A DNA stretch of 23,030 nucleotides. Source: Syntrophaceae bacterium UBA1163. Its GTDB lineage: Bacteria > Desulfobacterota > BSN033 > UBA1163. Shown piece after piece: positions 6,194 to 14,420 of this stretch (positions are counted from its first letter, which is position 1; each line of letters starts with the position of its first letter). The stretch is taken from NCBI GenBank assembly GCA_002311635.1, contig DBZJ01000161.1, positions 1 through 23,030 on the forward strand, read 5' to 3'. Below the pieces are notes generated by a model. It was not told the DNA's origin. It searched no databases and saw only the letters and a program-made list of their open reading frames with translations. The position numbers and the translations under genes are program-made.

Positions 6194-8677
6194 TTAATTT
6201 GCCGCTAGGGCCTTCTTGTCAGAATCTTTCCTCCGTGGAATCCCCAGATCCTTCTCCACTTGCAAGATCCTGTCGGTCGTCTTGATGACCGTGTCAGGAT
6301 TGAGGGAGATGCTGTCGATGCCACAGCGGACCAGAAACTCGGCGAATTCTGGATAGTCGCTGGGAGCTTGGCCGCAGATGCCGATCTTCCTTCCGTTCTT
6401 CTTCGCTCTTTCAATCACTAACTGAACCATTTTTTTCACAGCCGGATCCCGCTCATCGAAGATATGAGAAACTTTCTCCGAATCACGATCCAATCCCAAC
6501 ATCAACTGGGTCAGATCATTCGATCCGATGGAAAACCCATCAAAAATCTCAGCGAATTCATCCGCCATGATCACATTGCTGGGGACCTCACACATCACAT
6601 AGACTTCGAGGCCATTTTCCCCCTGGATCAGACCGTGCTTTCTCATCTCCGCTATGACCAACCTCCCCTCCTCCACCGTCCTGCAGAAGGGGATCATCAA
6701 TTTTACATTGATCAGACCCATTTCATTCCGAACCTTTTTCATCGCCTTGCATTCAAGAGAAAACCCTTCCTGATATGCTTCGTCATAATACCGGGAGGCG
6801 CCTCGGAAACCAATCATGGGGTTGTCTTCGACAGGCTCAAATTCGATTCCGCCGATGAGATTGGCGTACTCATTGCTCTTAAAATCACTCAATCTCACGA
6901 TGACATCTTTAGGATAAAAGGCAGCAGCAATCTTGGCCACCCCTTGAGCCAACCTATCGACGAAGAAGGCCTCCTTATCTTCATACCCGATGGTCAACTG
7001 TTCAATCTCCTTTTTGGCGTGACTGTCGCTGATTGAATCAAATCGGACGAGCGCCATGGGGTGGATTCTTATAAAATTATTGATAATGAATTCCAGTCTG
7101 GCCAGACCCACCCCATCGTTGGGGATAAAGGAGAGGTGGAAGGCATTGTCCGGATTCCCTACGTTCATCATGATTTTTGTCTGAGGCTTCTCCAGATGTG
7201 CCATATCGAAGTGCTTTACCTCATAATCGAGGATCCCTTCGAAAACCAATCCCGTCTCCCCTTGTGCACAACACACGGTGGCACTTCGATAGTCTTTCAG
7301 AATTTCGCTTCCGCCCCCTGTCCCCACCACGCAGGGAACGCCCAGTTCCCGGCTGATGATGGCCGCATGACATGTCCTCCCTCCCCGGTCGGTTACAATG
7401 CCTGAGGCAATCTTCATGATGGGTTCCCAGTCCGGGTCTGTCATCTGGGTAACCAATATCTCTCCCTTTTTAAATTTCTCTATCTCTCTTGCGCTGGTGA
7501 TGACATTGATGGGGCCGGCGCCAATTTTTTCGCCGACACTCTTCCCTTGTACCAACACCCTTCCCTTCTCTTTCAAAGAATAGGTCTCCAGGACGTTCAT
7601 CGCCCCTTGGGATTTTACTGTTTCCGGCCTCGCTTGAAGGATATAGAGTTCCTGTGTAATGCCATCCTTTGCCCACTCGATATCCATGGGCCTGTAGACC
7701 CCCGCTTTCTTCGAATAGTGTTCCTCGATCCTCATCCCCCATTGCGCCAGTTGAATAATCTCCTCATCGTTGAGGATAAAATCCGCCCTTTCCTGTGCGG
7801 AGACAGGGACATTCTTGGTTGAACCCTCTCCCTCCAGTGTGTAGATCATTTTGATCTCTTTGCTTCCGAGGGTTTTTTGAATGATGGGTCTATAATCTCC
7901 CTTAATGCAGGGCTTGAATACATAAAATTCATCAGGATTGATAACTCCCTGAACAATATTTTCCCCCAATCCATAGGCTCCTGTGATGTACACAACGTCC
8001 GGAAAGCCGGATTCCGTATCAATGGTGAACATCACCCCGGAACAGGCCTTATCGGAGCGCACCATCTTCTGAACTCCGATGGAGAGAGCGACCTGAAAGT
8101 GGTCAAACCCCTTGTGGGTTCTGTAAGAGATGGCACGGGTGGTAAAAAGTGAGGCGAAACATCGTTTGCAGGCCTGAACAAGGGCATATTCCCCGCGAAT
8201 ATTAAGATAAGTTTCCTGTTGACCGGCAAAACTCGCGCCCGGAAGATCTTCGGCTGTCGCGCTGCTGCGGACCGCCACATCCGTATCCTCTCCATACTCT
8301 TTACACAGCTTCCGATAGGCTTTAACAACCTCTTCAACGATCTCCCTGGGAAATTCCAAACTATGGATGAGCCTCCGGACCCGGCTTCCTCTCTCTGAAA
8401 GATTTTCCATGTCTTCAACATCGAGGCCGGAAAGTATCTCTTGAATACCTTCTTTAATCTTTGTTTTCCCCTTGACGTCATGCCAGTCTTGAACAATCCC
8501 TTCATCCAAAAGAGAATGGTAGGCATTGACGGTTATCGCAAACCCATTAGGGACGTTTACCCCTTGTTTCGTGAGTTCCTTTCGCATCTCTCCCAGGGAG
8601 GCATTCTTTCCTCCGACGACGGGAAGATCGCTCAGTCCAACTTCATCAAACCATAAAATGTAAGGTTTTTTACCCAT
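6194..8677 (-). CDS. ppsA: Phosphoenolpyruvate synthase
   Basis: The 827-residue enzyme converts pyruvate, ATP and water to PEP, AMP and phosphate, the entry step of gluconeogenesis. The N-terminal ATP-binding domain (about 10-350) has GGKNASLGEM and AVRSSATAEDLPGASFAGQ. The swivelling phosphohistidine domain has the catalytic His437 in GGRTCHAAIISRELGVPCVVG. The C-terminal PEP-binding barrel (about 500-800) has FRGASRYY, GSNDLTQLMLGLDRD and the catalytic Cys768 in GICGQAPSD. The start is well supported: AGGAGAGAGG precedes the ATG. A promoter of sigma70 type is seen upstream. It is divergent from ppdK. Confidence 0.96.
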   Translation of the reverse strand: MGKKPYILWFDEVGLSDLPVVGGKNASLGEMRKELTKQGVNVPNGFAITVNAYHSLLDEGIVQDWHDVKGKTKIKEGIQEILSGLDVEDMENLSERGSRVRRLIHSLEFPREIVEEVVKAYRKLCKEYGEDTDVAVRSSATAEDLPGASFAGQQETYLNIRGEYALVQACKRCFASLFTTRAISYRTHKGFDHFQVALSIGVQKMVRSDKACSGVMFTIDTESGFPDVVYITGAYGLGENIVQGVINPDEFYVFKPCIKGDYRPIIQKTLGSKEIKMIYTLEGEGSTKNVPVSAQERADFILNDEEIIQLAQWGMRIEEHYSKKAGVYRPMDIEWAKDGITQELYILQARPETVKSQGAMNVLETYSLKEKGRVLVQGKSVGEKIGAGPINVITSAREIEKFKKGEILVTQMTDPDWEPIMKIASGIVTDRGGRTCHAAIISRELGVPCVVGTGGGSEILKDYRSATVCCAQGETGLVFEGILDYEVKHFDMAHLEKPQTKIMMNVGNPDNAFHLSFIPNDGVGLARLEFIINNFIRIHPMALVRFDSISDSHAKKEIEQLTIGYEDKEAFFVDRLAQGVAKIAAAFYPKDVIVRLSDFKSNEYANLIGGIEFEPVEDNPMIGFRGASRYYDEAYQEGFSLECKAMKKVRNEMGLINVKLMIPFCRTVEEGRLVIAEMRKHGLIQGENGLEVYVMCEVPSNVIMADEFAEIFDGFSIGSNDLTQLMLGLDRDSEKVSHIFDERDPAVKKMVQLVIERAKKNGRKIGICGQAPSDYPEFAEFLVRCGIDSISLNPDTVIKTTDRILQVEKDLGIPRRKDSDKKALAAN

Positions 8678-8706
8678 GGTCCTCTCTCCTGGGTTATAAT
8701 GTTATC

Positions 8707-8735
8707 AATTTATCCGAACCTATTTTCCTTGTCAA
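8707..8735 (-). promoter_or_regulatory. Sigma70-like promoter for ppsA
   Basis: On the minus strand TTGACA (8730-8735) and TAAATT (8707-8712) are separated by exactly 17 nt, about 30 nt upstream of the ppsA start codon. The -35 box is perfect and the -10 matches four of six positions. Confidence 0.6.
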
Positions 8736-9014
8736 CCCCTTGAGATAAGTAAAATAACGGATATTCCTTTTGGGGAAATTCTTGGATTAACATGACACGT
8801 TGAAATCATTAAAATCTATCTAACGGGGTCAACCCCGCCGTCAAACGGTGCCGAAGGGAATGGATTGTTTTCCTTTGGAAATATGTTTAAATTGGATAAA
8901 ATAAATTTGACTAAACGCTGAAATAATAACCTCTTATCGGAACAGGGTCAAGGCCGACCTATTGATGAAATCGTAGGAGAAATGAAGAGATTGAAGGAAG
9001 GAGAGGGGAAGATT
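8736..9014. other. Remainder of the ppsA-ppdK divergent intergenic region
   Basis: The gap between ppsA and ppdK is 337 nt. Apart from the ppsA promoter it contains a small palindrome CGGGGTCAACCCCG (8824-8837) that could be an operator or hairpin. I see no convincing promoter for ppdK; a TTGACT at 8907 lacks a well-placed -10 box. No gene is visible. Confidence 0.4.
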
Positions 9015-11843
9015 ATGAAGAGTCCAAAATATGTTTACCTCTTCGAAGAGGCAGATGGGTCAAATAAGAAGCTCCTCGGAGGGAAAGGAGCGGGTTTGGC
9101 TGAAATGACCCGTATGGGGCTTCCTGTACCGCCTGGATTTATTGTCACCACGGAGGCATGTCTTCAATACTACCAAAAGAAAAAGAAACTCCCCGAGGGT
9201 CTGATGGAAGAGGTCCAGGCCGCCCTTAAAAAGGTCGAGGAAAAAACGGGTAAGAAGTTTGGGAGTGGTGCAAATCCCCTCTTCTTCTCCGTCCGGTCGG
9301 GTGCCGCGATCTCCATGCCGGGCATGATGGACACCATTCTCAATCTGGGTTTAAACGAGGAGACCCTGGAGGGGTTGATCGAGATCACCTCTGACGGGAG
9401 ATTCGCCTACGACGCCTACCGGAGATTTATTCAGCTCTTCGGAAAGATCGCCCTCGGCGTGGAAGAAAAGGAGTTTGACCGAATCCTTGACGAGACAAAA
9501 GTAAATGCGGGCGCCAAAGACGATACGGATCTCGACGCGGATCATCTCAAGGACATCTGCAAACAATATCTGAGATTGATCAAAAAGAGGACGGGAATTC
9601 CTTTCCCGGAAGATCCGATCGTCCAACTGGGACTCGCCATCCAGGCGGTCTTTGGATCCTGGATGGGAAAGAGGGCAGTCGACTACCGGAGGGAATTCAA
9701 CATCACCCCCGACATGGCGAACGGAACCGCGGTCAACGTGTGTAGCATGGTTTTTGGAAATATGGGTTTTGACTCGGCGACAGGGGTGGCGTTCACCCGA
9801 GACCCGGCGACAGGAGAGAATGTCCTCTACGGCGAATATCTTGTGAATGCCCAGGGGGAAGATGTGGTCGCAGGCATCCGGACACCCAAACCCCTCCAGG
9901 AGATGAAGAAGGAAATGCCAAAAATCTACCGGGAGCTGGAGCGCATCAGAAAAGCGTTGGAAGGACATTTTCATGAGGTTCAGGACTTTGAGTTTACTGT
10001 TGAGAAAGGCAACCTCTGCATCCTCCAAACGCGTAACGGGAAGATGAACGCCCAGGCGGTCGTTCGAACTTCGAGAGAGATGGTGGCTGAAAAGCTCGTC
10101 ACAAAAGAACAAGCGGTCCTGAGGTTAAAGCCTCAAGAGTTGGAACAACTCCTCCATAAGCGGATCGATCCCGGCTTCAAGGGAAAACCCATCGCCGCCG
10201 GCCTTCCGGCCTCTCCGGGTGCGGCCTCCGGAAAGGCCATCTTTGATGCCGATGAGGCGGAACGAGTGGGAAAACTCGGTCACAAGGTCATCCTGATTCG
10301 AGAGGAGACCAAGCCCGAAGATATTCACGGATTCTTTGCCTCGGAAGGAATTTTGACAAGTCGTGGAGGGAAGACTTCCCACGCGGCAGTGGTGGCTAGA
10401 GGCATGGGGAAGCCTTGCGTCTCGGGCTGCGAAGAGCTTCGAATCGATCTAAAGGGGAGAGAGGCTTTTATCAAGAACTTCCACATCAAAGAAGGAGACG
10501 TCATTACGATCGATGGCTCCAAAGGCGAGGTCTATCCGGGAAAGATCCCCACGGTAGATCCTGAAATCAGCAAAGGCCTCCTCGTGCTTTTGAACTGGGC
10601 AGATGAGATGAGAACATTGGGCGTCCGGGCCAATGCCGACACCCCTGAGGCAGCGGTCCGGGCGAGGCAGTTGGGTGCGGAAGGGATCGGTCTGTGCCGA
10701 ACGGAGAGAATGTTCAACGCCTCGGATCGTCTTCCCATCGTACGGGAGATGATCCTGGCAGGGTCGAAGGAGAAGAGGGCAGAGGCGATTGCAAAGCTTC
10801 TTCCCATGCAGCGCAGCGACTTTAAGGAAATCCTAAGGGCCATGACAGGAATGCCGGTCACGATCCGCCTGCTCGACCCGCCGCTCCACGAATTTCTCCC
10901 CTCTGCTGAGGAGCTATCCGACGAATTGAGAAAGCTGGAGGAAGTGGAGGAAGCGTTCTCCACCATGGAAAATATCTCTGATGCGATGAAGTTTTTGGAT
11001 CCCTCTTCCCGGGAATCACTCGGGCTCCTCGACCATGTGGTGACGGACATCGTCGAGATTAAAGAAAAGAGACTCGATAAAAAGCTCATCCGGAAGCAAC
11101 AGGAGACCCTCCGGAAGGTCAAGGAGATGATGGAGGTCAACCCCATGCTGGGCCATCGGGGGGTAAGGCTGGGAATCACCTATCCTGAGATTTACAAGAT
11201 GCAAATTCAGGCGATTCTGGAGGCAGCCGCGGAACTGCTCAAAGAGGGCCTCGATATTCAGGCCGAAGTCATGGTCCCCCAAGTTTGTACCGCCCAGGAA
11301 TTGAAGTGGGTTTATCAGCTCGTCAAAAAAGTCCAGAGGGAAGTGGAGAAGCAATATAAAATCCAGATCCCCTTTAAATTTGGGACGATGATCGAAGTGG
11401 TGCGAGCCTGTATGAGGGCCGGCAGGCTGGCAGAGGTGGCGGACTTCTTTTCTTTTGGAACGAACGACCTGACTCAAGCCACCTTCTCTTTCTCAAGAGA
11501 AGATGCGGAGAACAAATTCCTCCCGCTTTACAATCAACGCAAGATTCTCCAAGACAATCCGTTTGAGGTGCTGGACGTAAAAGGCGTCGGAAGACTAATG
11601 ATGATCGCGATCGAATGGGGAAGGAGGACCAAGCCGGACCTCAAGATTGGAATTTGTGGCGAACATGGCGGTCATCCGGAATCGGTCGAATTCAGTCATG
11701 GCATCGGGCTTTCCTACGTCAGTTGTTCTGTTCCGCGACTCCCGATCGCGCGCTTAGCGGCTGCCCATGCCAAATTGAAAGAGAAGGATAGAGTGCTGCC
11801 AGAAAAATATGATCCGGATACAAGTCTCAACATCTTTCTCTAA
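9015..11843 (+). CDS. ppdK: Pyruvate, phosphate dikinase
   Basis: The 942-residue enzyme interconverts pyruvate + ATP + phosphate and PEP + AMP + diphosphate. The N-terminal nucleotide domain has LLGGKGAGLAEM, SVRSGAAISMPGMMDT and FTRDPATGE. The phosphohistidine domain has the regulatory-type Thr454 and catalytic His456 in GGKTSHAAVVARG. The PEP-binding domain has LCRTERMF, LLDPPLHEFLP, NPMLGHRGVRLG, FGTNDLTQ and the catalytic Cys881 in GICGEHGG. I choose 9015 because the family normally opens close to KYVYLF and GGAGAGG lies at good distance; an ATG at 8982 would add 11 residues with a Shine-Dalgarno that is too near. About 79 residues separate LHEFLP and NPMLGHRG, roughly 40 more than I expect for the family. 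Confidence 0.95.
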   Translation: MKSPKYVYLFEEADGSNKKLLGGKGAGLAEMTRMGLPVPPGFIVTTEACLQYYQKKKKLPEGLMEEVQAALKKVEEKTGKKFGSGANPLFFSVRSGAAISMPGMMDTILNLGLNEETLEGLIEITSDGRFAYDAYRRFIQLFGKIALGVEEKEFDRILDETKVNAGAKDDTDLDADHLKDICKQYLRLIKKRTGIPFPEDPIVQLGLAIQAVFGSWMGKRAVDYRREFNITPDMANGTAVNVCSMVFGNMGFDSATGVAFTRDPATGENVLYGEYLVNAQGEDVVAGIRTPKPLQEMKKEMPKIYRELERIRKALEGHFHEVQDFEFTVEKGNLCILQTRNGKMNAQAVVRTSREMVAEKLVTKEQAVLRLKPQELEQLLHKRIDPGFKGKPIAAGLPASPGAASGKAIFDADEAERVGKLGHKVILIREETKPEDIHGFFASEGILTSRGGKTSHAAVVARGMGKPCVSGCEELRIDLKGREAFIKNFHIKEGDVITIDGSKGEVYPGKIPTVDPEISKGLLVLLNWADEMRTLGVRANADTPEAAVRARQLGAEGIGLCRTERMFNASDRLPIVREMILAGSKEKRAEAIAKLLPMQRSDFKEILRAMTGMPVTIRLLDPPLHEFLPSAEELSDELRKLEEVEEAFSTMENISDAMKFLDPSSRESLGLLDHVVTDIVEIKEKRLDKKLIRKQQETLRKVKEMMEVNPMLGHRGVRLGITYPEIYKMQIQAILEAAAELLKEGLDIQAEVMVPQVCTAQELKWVYQLVKKVQREVEKQYKIQIPFKFGTMIEVVRACMRAGRLAEVADFFSFGTNDLTQATFSFSREDAENKFLPLYNQRKILQDNPFEVLDVKGVGRLMMIAIEWGRRTKPDLKIGICGEHGGHPESVEFSHGIGLSYVSCSVPRLPIARLAAAHAKLKEKDRVLPEKYDPDTSLNIFL

Positions 11844-11867
11844 ACTGCCTAGAAAATAAACCTATTA

Positions 11868-11910
11868 CCCCCCCTCCCCTGGTGGGAGAGGGCGGGGGTG
11901 AGGGGGGAGG
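11868..11910 (+). repeat. C/G-rich palindrome with G-quadruplex motif
   Basis: A C-rich run is followed by a G-rich run just after ppdK. The G part (11884-11907) has four runs of three or more G separated by 1 to 3 nt, which fits the canonical G-quadruplex pattern, and CTCCC/GGGAG can form a hairpin. Sequences like this are also common as dispersed C/G-rich repeats. Confidence 0.5.
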
Positions 11911-11916
11911 ATAATA

Positions 11917-11937
11917 CTTGGCGTTTTCCCCGCCAAG
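11917..11937 (+). terminator. CTTGGCG/CGCCAAG hairpin
   Basis: A perfect 7-bp stem with a 7-nt loop lies 74 nt after the ppdK stop codon. No T-run follows, so a role as terminator is uncertain. Confidence 0.35.
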
Positions 11938-12036
11938 CGCGGAATTCGTGGGTGACGTACCCTTCATGCGACATGGCTCAGGAATCGTTTGGACCTAAAC
12001 GGACACTCGAATTGCACACGAAGGAGGAGAAGATTC

Positions 12037-12474
12037 ATGCCCTTTAGAGCATCGATAAGGGTTTGCTTTAGCGATATTGATAATGCGGGTATCGTTTACT
12101 ACCCCCGTTTCGTGCACTACTTCCATTTAGCGCTGGAGGAATTCTTCGCCGCTGAGATGGGAATCGATTACGCCGATGTCTTACACAAACGCAACCTCTC
12201 CCTTCCAACCGTCCACCTCGAAAGCGACTTTCGACTGAGGTTGCGTTACGGCGATCGGATCAGCATGGAAGTCAGAGTAATCGACATCGGCAAAAGCTCC
12301 ATTACCTGGGGGTACAGAGGCTACCGGAGGAATGGCGAGGAAGAAATCGTTGTGGAAGGACAAAACGTTACGGTCTGCGTCAAAACGGACACCTTTGAGA
12401 AAATAGAGGTCCCCGGGTGGCTGAGACAGGGTTTGACAACCTACATGGAGAGATTCAACACTTCTCAAACCTGA
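12037..12474 (+). CDS. Acyl-CoA thioesterase, YbgC/4-hydroxybenzoyl-CoA type
   Basis: The 145-residue hot-dog fold protein hydrolyses acyl-CoA thioesters. The motif FSDIDNAGIVYYPRFVHYFH places the catalytic aspartate at 15 in the DxxGIVYYxxF pattern of the 4-hydroxybenzoyl-CoA/YbgC family, before the helix LALEEFF. The start at 12037 is chosen because AAGGAGGAG lies just upstream; an ATG at 11989 would add an unconvincing 16-residue basic leader. The stop overlaps the 3' end of the convergent adenine deaminase-like gene by 10 nt. Substrate is unknown. Confidence 0.87.
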   Translation: MPFRASIRVCFSDIDNAGIVYYPRFVHYFHLALEEFFAAEMGIDYADVLHKRNLSLPTVHLESDFRLRLRYGDRISMEVRVIDIGKSSITWGYRGYRRNGEEEIVVEGQNVTVCVKTDTFEKIEVPGWLRQGLTTYMERFNTSQT

Positions 12475-14216
12475 AGGGGAAGGATTTTCTGGTCTCTTAA
12501 TCGGACATATCCTTCGTGGCTAATTTTCAGGTGAGGAATGGCGGGGCTTCCGAGGGTATCGACGGTGAGCATAGGCTTTTCCCATGCGACCCCGTTGTTT
12601 CTCAAAGACTCTTCAACCCGCCTTACCTCTTCCCTCACAACCTCCATCGGTTTTAACGATACCAGCCCGCAAAGAGGGGCGGGAAATTCGGCGACGACCT
12701 CGCCTCCCACCGCATAGACGCCTCCGCCGCCGATGCCTTTAAGCCTTCCAATGACCGTCTCCATCGATCGGGGATCGCATCCCACGACGATCATATCCGT
12801 CGTATCCCAGCACATCGTCGATCCATAGGCTCCCTTTTGAAGGCCCAATCCTTTGAGAAGCCCCATGAAGGCCTTTCCGCGGCCCAGCCGATCCATGGCA
12901 AGAATCGTGATGAGGTCCTCAGATTGGCCGGGGATCCTGAGATCGATGATTTTCTCCTGGGTCACAAGCCTTGTCACCAGCTCCATCACCCTCGCCTTTC
13001 CTGCCTTCGCTAAAGCTCCGGCGGGCAGCGCCAAGGCTTCGCCGTTCGGGAAACCATCATGAATTTTTACCGTGTTGAACATATAATCCGGGAAAAAAAT
13101 CTTCTCGGGTTCAACCATCGACTTGCCGTCTCGATAAATGATCTTTCCGTCGCACATCACCAGCTGAGGCGAAAAATCATCCGGTGAAGGGATGATCAGG
13201 ATATCCGCCATCCTTCCGGGAGAAAGAGAACCGATCAGGTGATCCAGGCGAAAATGGTCCGCCACATTGATAGTAACCATTTGATACGTCACGGCGGGCG
13301 AGACTCCGAGCTTCAGGGCCCTCTTCAGTGCCGCGTCGAGATAGCCCTCTTCAAGAAATCCTTCGGGGTCCACGCCGTCGGTTGCAAGGGTCAATCTTCT
13401 AAAATCGATCTTCTTCCTGAAAATACCCTTGACTCCATCCAATTCTTTTCTGACAGACCCTTCCCTGAGCATCACCGAGTAGCCGAGCCTCAGTCTTTCC
13501 AATACTTCGTCTTCGCTGATGGGCTCGTGACAGGAGGAGACTCCAAAGCAGGCATAGGCCTGAAGCTTTCTTCCCCTGGCGCCCGCACTATGTCCCTCGA
13601 CGATCTTCCCGAGGCCGAGAGCGATGGAGACAAGCTCTCTCACTCGCTCCCCCTGCCTTCCTTCTAAGAAGATGTTGCCCCAGTAAATCTCGCCCACGCC
13701 CAAGCACCTTGGGTCTTTCAGCAGAGGCAGAAGTTCTTCATTCGTGGGGGCGTTGATTTCTTCGGACAGAGTGAGCCCGCACATGGCCGGGACGGTGTAA
13801 TAGAACCGAATCGGCTGCTTTTCTAATCCTTTTGCCACGCATTCGATGCCGTCTTTTCCTACGATCGGCGCGAACTCCATCGTTTCGGTGACCACCGTGG
13901 TGGTCCCAGTAGGGATGACATGCTTTATAAATTCCTCGATCCCCATCCTGTTACTAATGGTGTGCGTGTGGCCGTCGATCAACCCTGGAAGAAGAACCAT
14001 ACCGTCTGCGTCGATGACAGTAACCTTCTCTCCCTTAGATGGATCTTGGTCCGGACCGACATAGGCGATGCTTCCGTCCTTGACCCAGATGGACTGTTGT
14101 TTGATAAACTCTCCCGTGAAAACATTGAAAACGGTACCATTGGTGATCACCGTATCCGGAGCGATATTGCCAAGGGCTACCTCGCTCAGTTTTTTTCTCT
14201 TTTCCGTATCATTCAT
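12465..14216 (-). CDS. Divergent adenine deaminase-family amidohydrolase
   Basis: The 583-residue protein has the overall length, N-terminal amidohydrolase fold and C-terminal domain of adenine deaminase. The metal ligands are retained: HTH at 83-85, Glu176 in GVGEIYW, His209 in EGHS, His230 in SCHEP and Asp280 in LATDG. The DPHE motif of true adenine deaminases is replaced by ETMEF at 111-115, and DGHAP and TDDRHP are changed. It is therefore probably an active metallohydrolase, but adenine as substrate is uncertain. The ATG at 14214-14216 is preferred over a TTG at 14250-14252. The first paralogue (1264-2982) is the better candidate for the housekeeping enzyme. Confidence 0.87.
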   Translation of the reverse strand: MNDTEKRKKLSEVALGNIAPDTVITNGTVFNVFTGEFIKQQSIWVKDGSIAYVGPDQDPSKGEKVTVIDADGMVLLPGLIDGHTHTISNRMGIEEFIKHVIPTGTTTVVTETMEFAPIVGKDGIECVAKGLEKQPIRFYYTVPAMCGLTLSEEINAPTNEELLPLLKDPRCLGVGEIYWGNIFLEGRQGERVRELVSIALGLGKIVEGHSAGARGRKLQAYACFGVSSCHEPISEDEVLERLRLGYSVMLREGSVRKELDGVKGIFRKKIDFRRLTLATDGVDPEGFLEEGYLDAALKRALKLGVSPAVTYQMVTINVADHFRLDHLIGSLSPGRMADILIIPSPDDFSPQLVMCDGKIIYRDGKSMVEPEKIFFPDYMFNTVKIHDGFPNGEALALPAGALAKAGKARVMELVTRLVTQEKIIDLRIPGQSEDLITILAMDRLGRGKAFMGLLKGLGLQKGAYGSTMCWDTTDMIVVGCDPRSMETVIGRLKGIGGGGVYAVGGEVVAEFPAPLCGLVSLKPMEVVREEVRRVEESLRNNGVAWEKPMLTVDTLGSPAIPHLKISHEGYVRLRDQKILPLQV

Positions 14217-14304
14217 GGAAGGCCCTATAATAAACGTAACGATCCCTGTCAAAAAGCTTTTGCCCCAAATCCCGATCTAGAAAACAAAGCCCTTCTTATA
14301 TCCA

Positions 14305-14381
14305 GTCATTGCGAGCACCCCAAGGGTGCGTGGCAATCTCATTCCTAAAAAACGAGATGGCTTCGTTTCACTCGCAATGAC
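14305..14381. repeat. 77-nt inverted-repeat element (GTCATTGCGAG ends)
   Basis: GTCATTGCGAG (14305-14315) and CTCGCAATGAC (14371-14381) are exact 11-nt terminal inverted repeats. Between them lie CACCC..GGGTG and ATCTC..GAGAT hairpins. It is a MITE- or REP-like element of a type common in environmental bacterial genomes and has no reading frame. It fills the gap between two minus-strand genes. Confidence 0.75.
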
Positions 14382-14420
14382 CAGTCTCAAATCGGGGCTC
14401 CGGCACCTGATTTCTACCCG

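Noticed and set aside
9351..10112. Minus-strand frame of 253 codons inside ppdK
   Set aside because: It is antisense to a well-conserved enzyme and its translation shows no domain. It is a shadow of codon usage on the other strand.
10532..11179. Minus-strand Ser-rich frame of 215 codons inside ppdK
   Set aside because: Ser/Arg-rich translation is typical of antisense reading of a real gene; no independent support.
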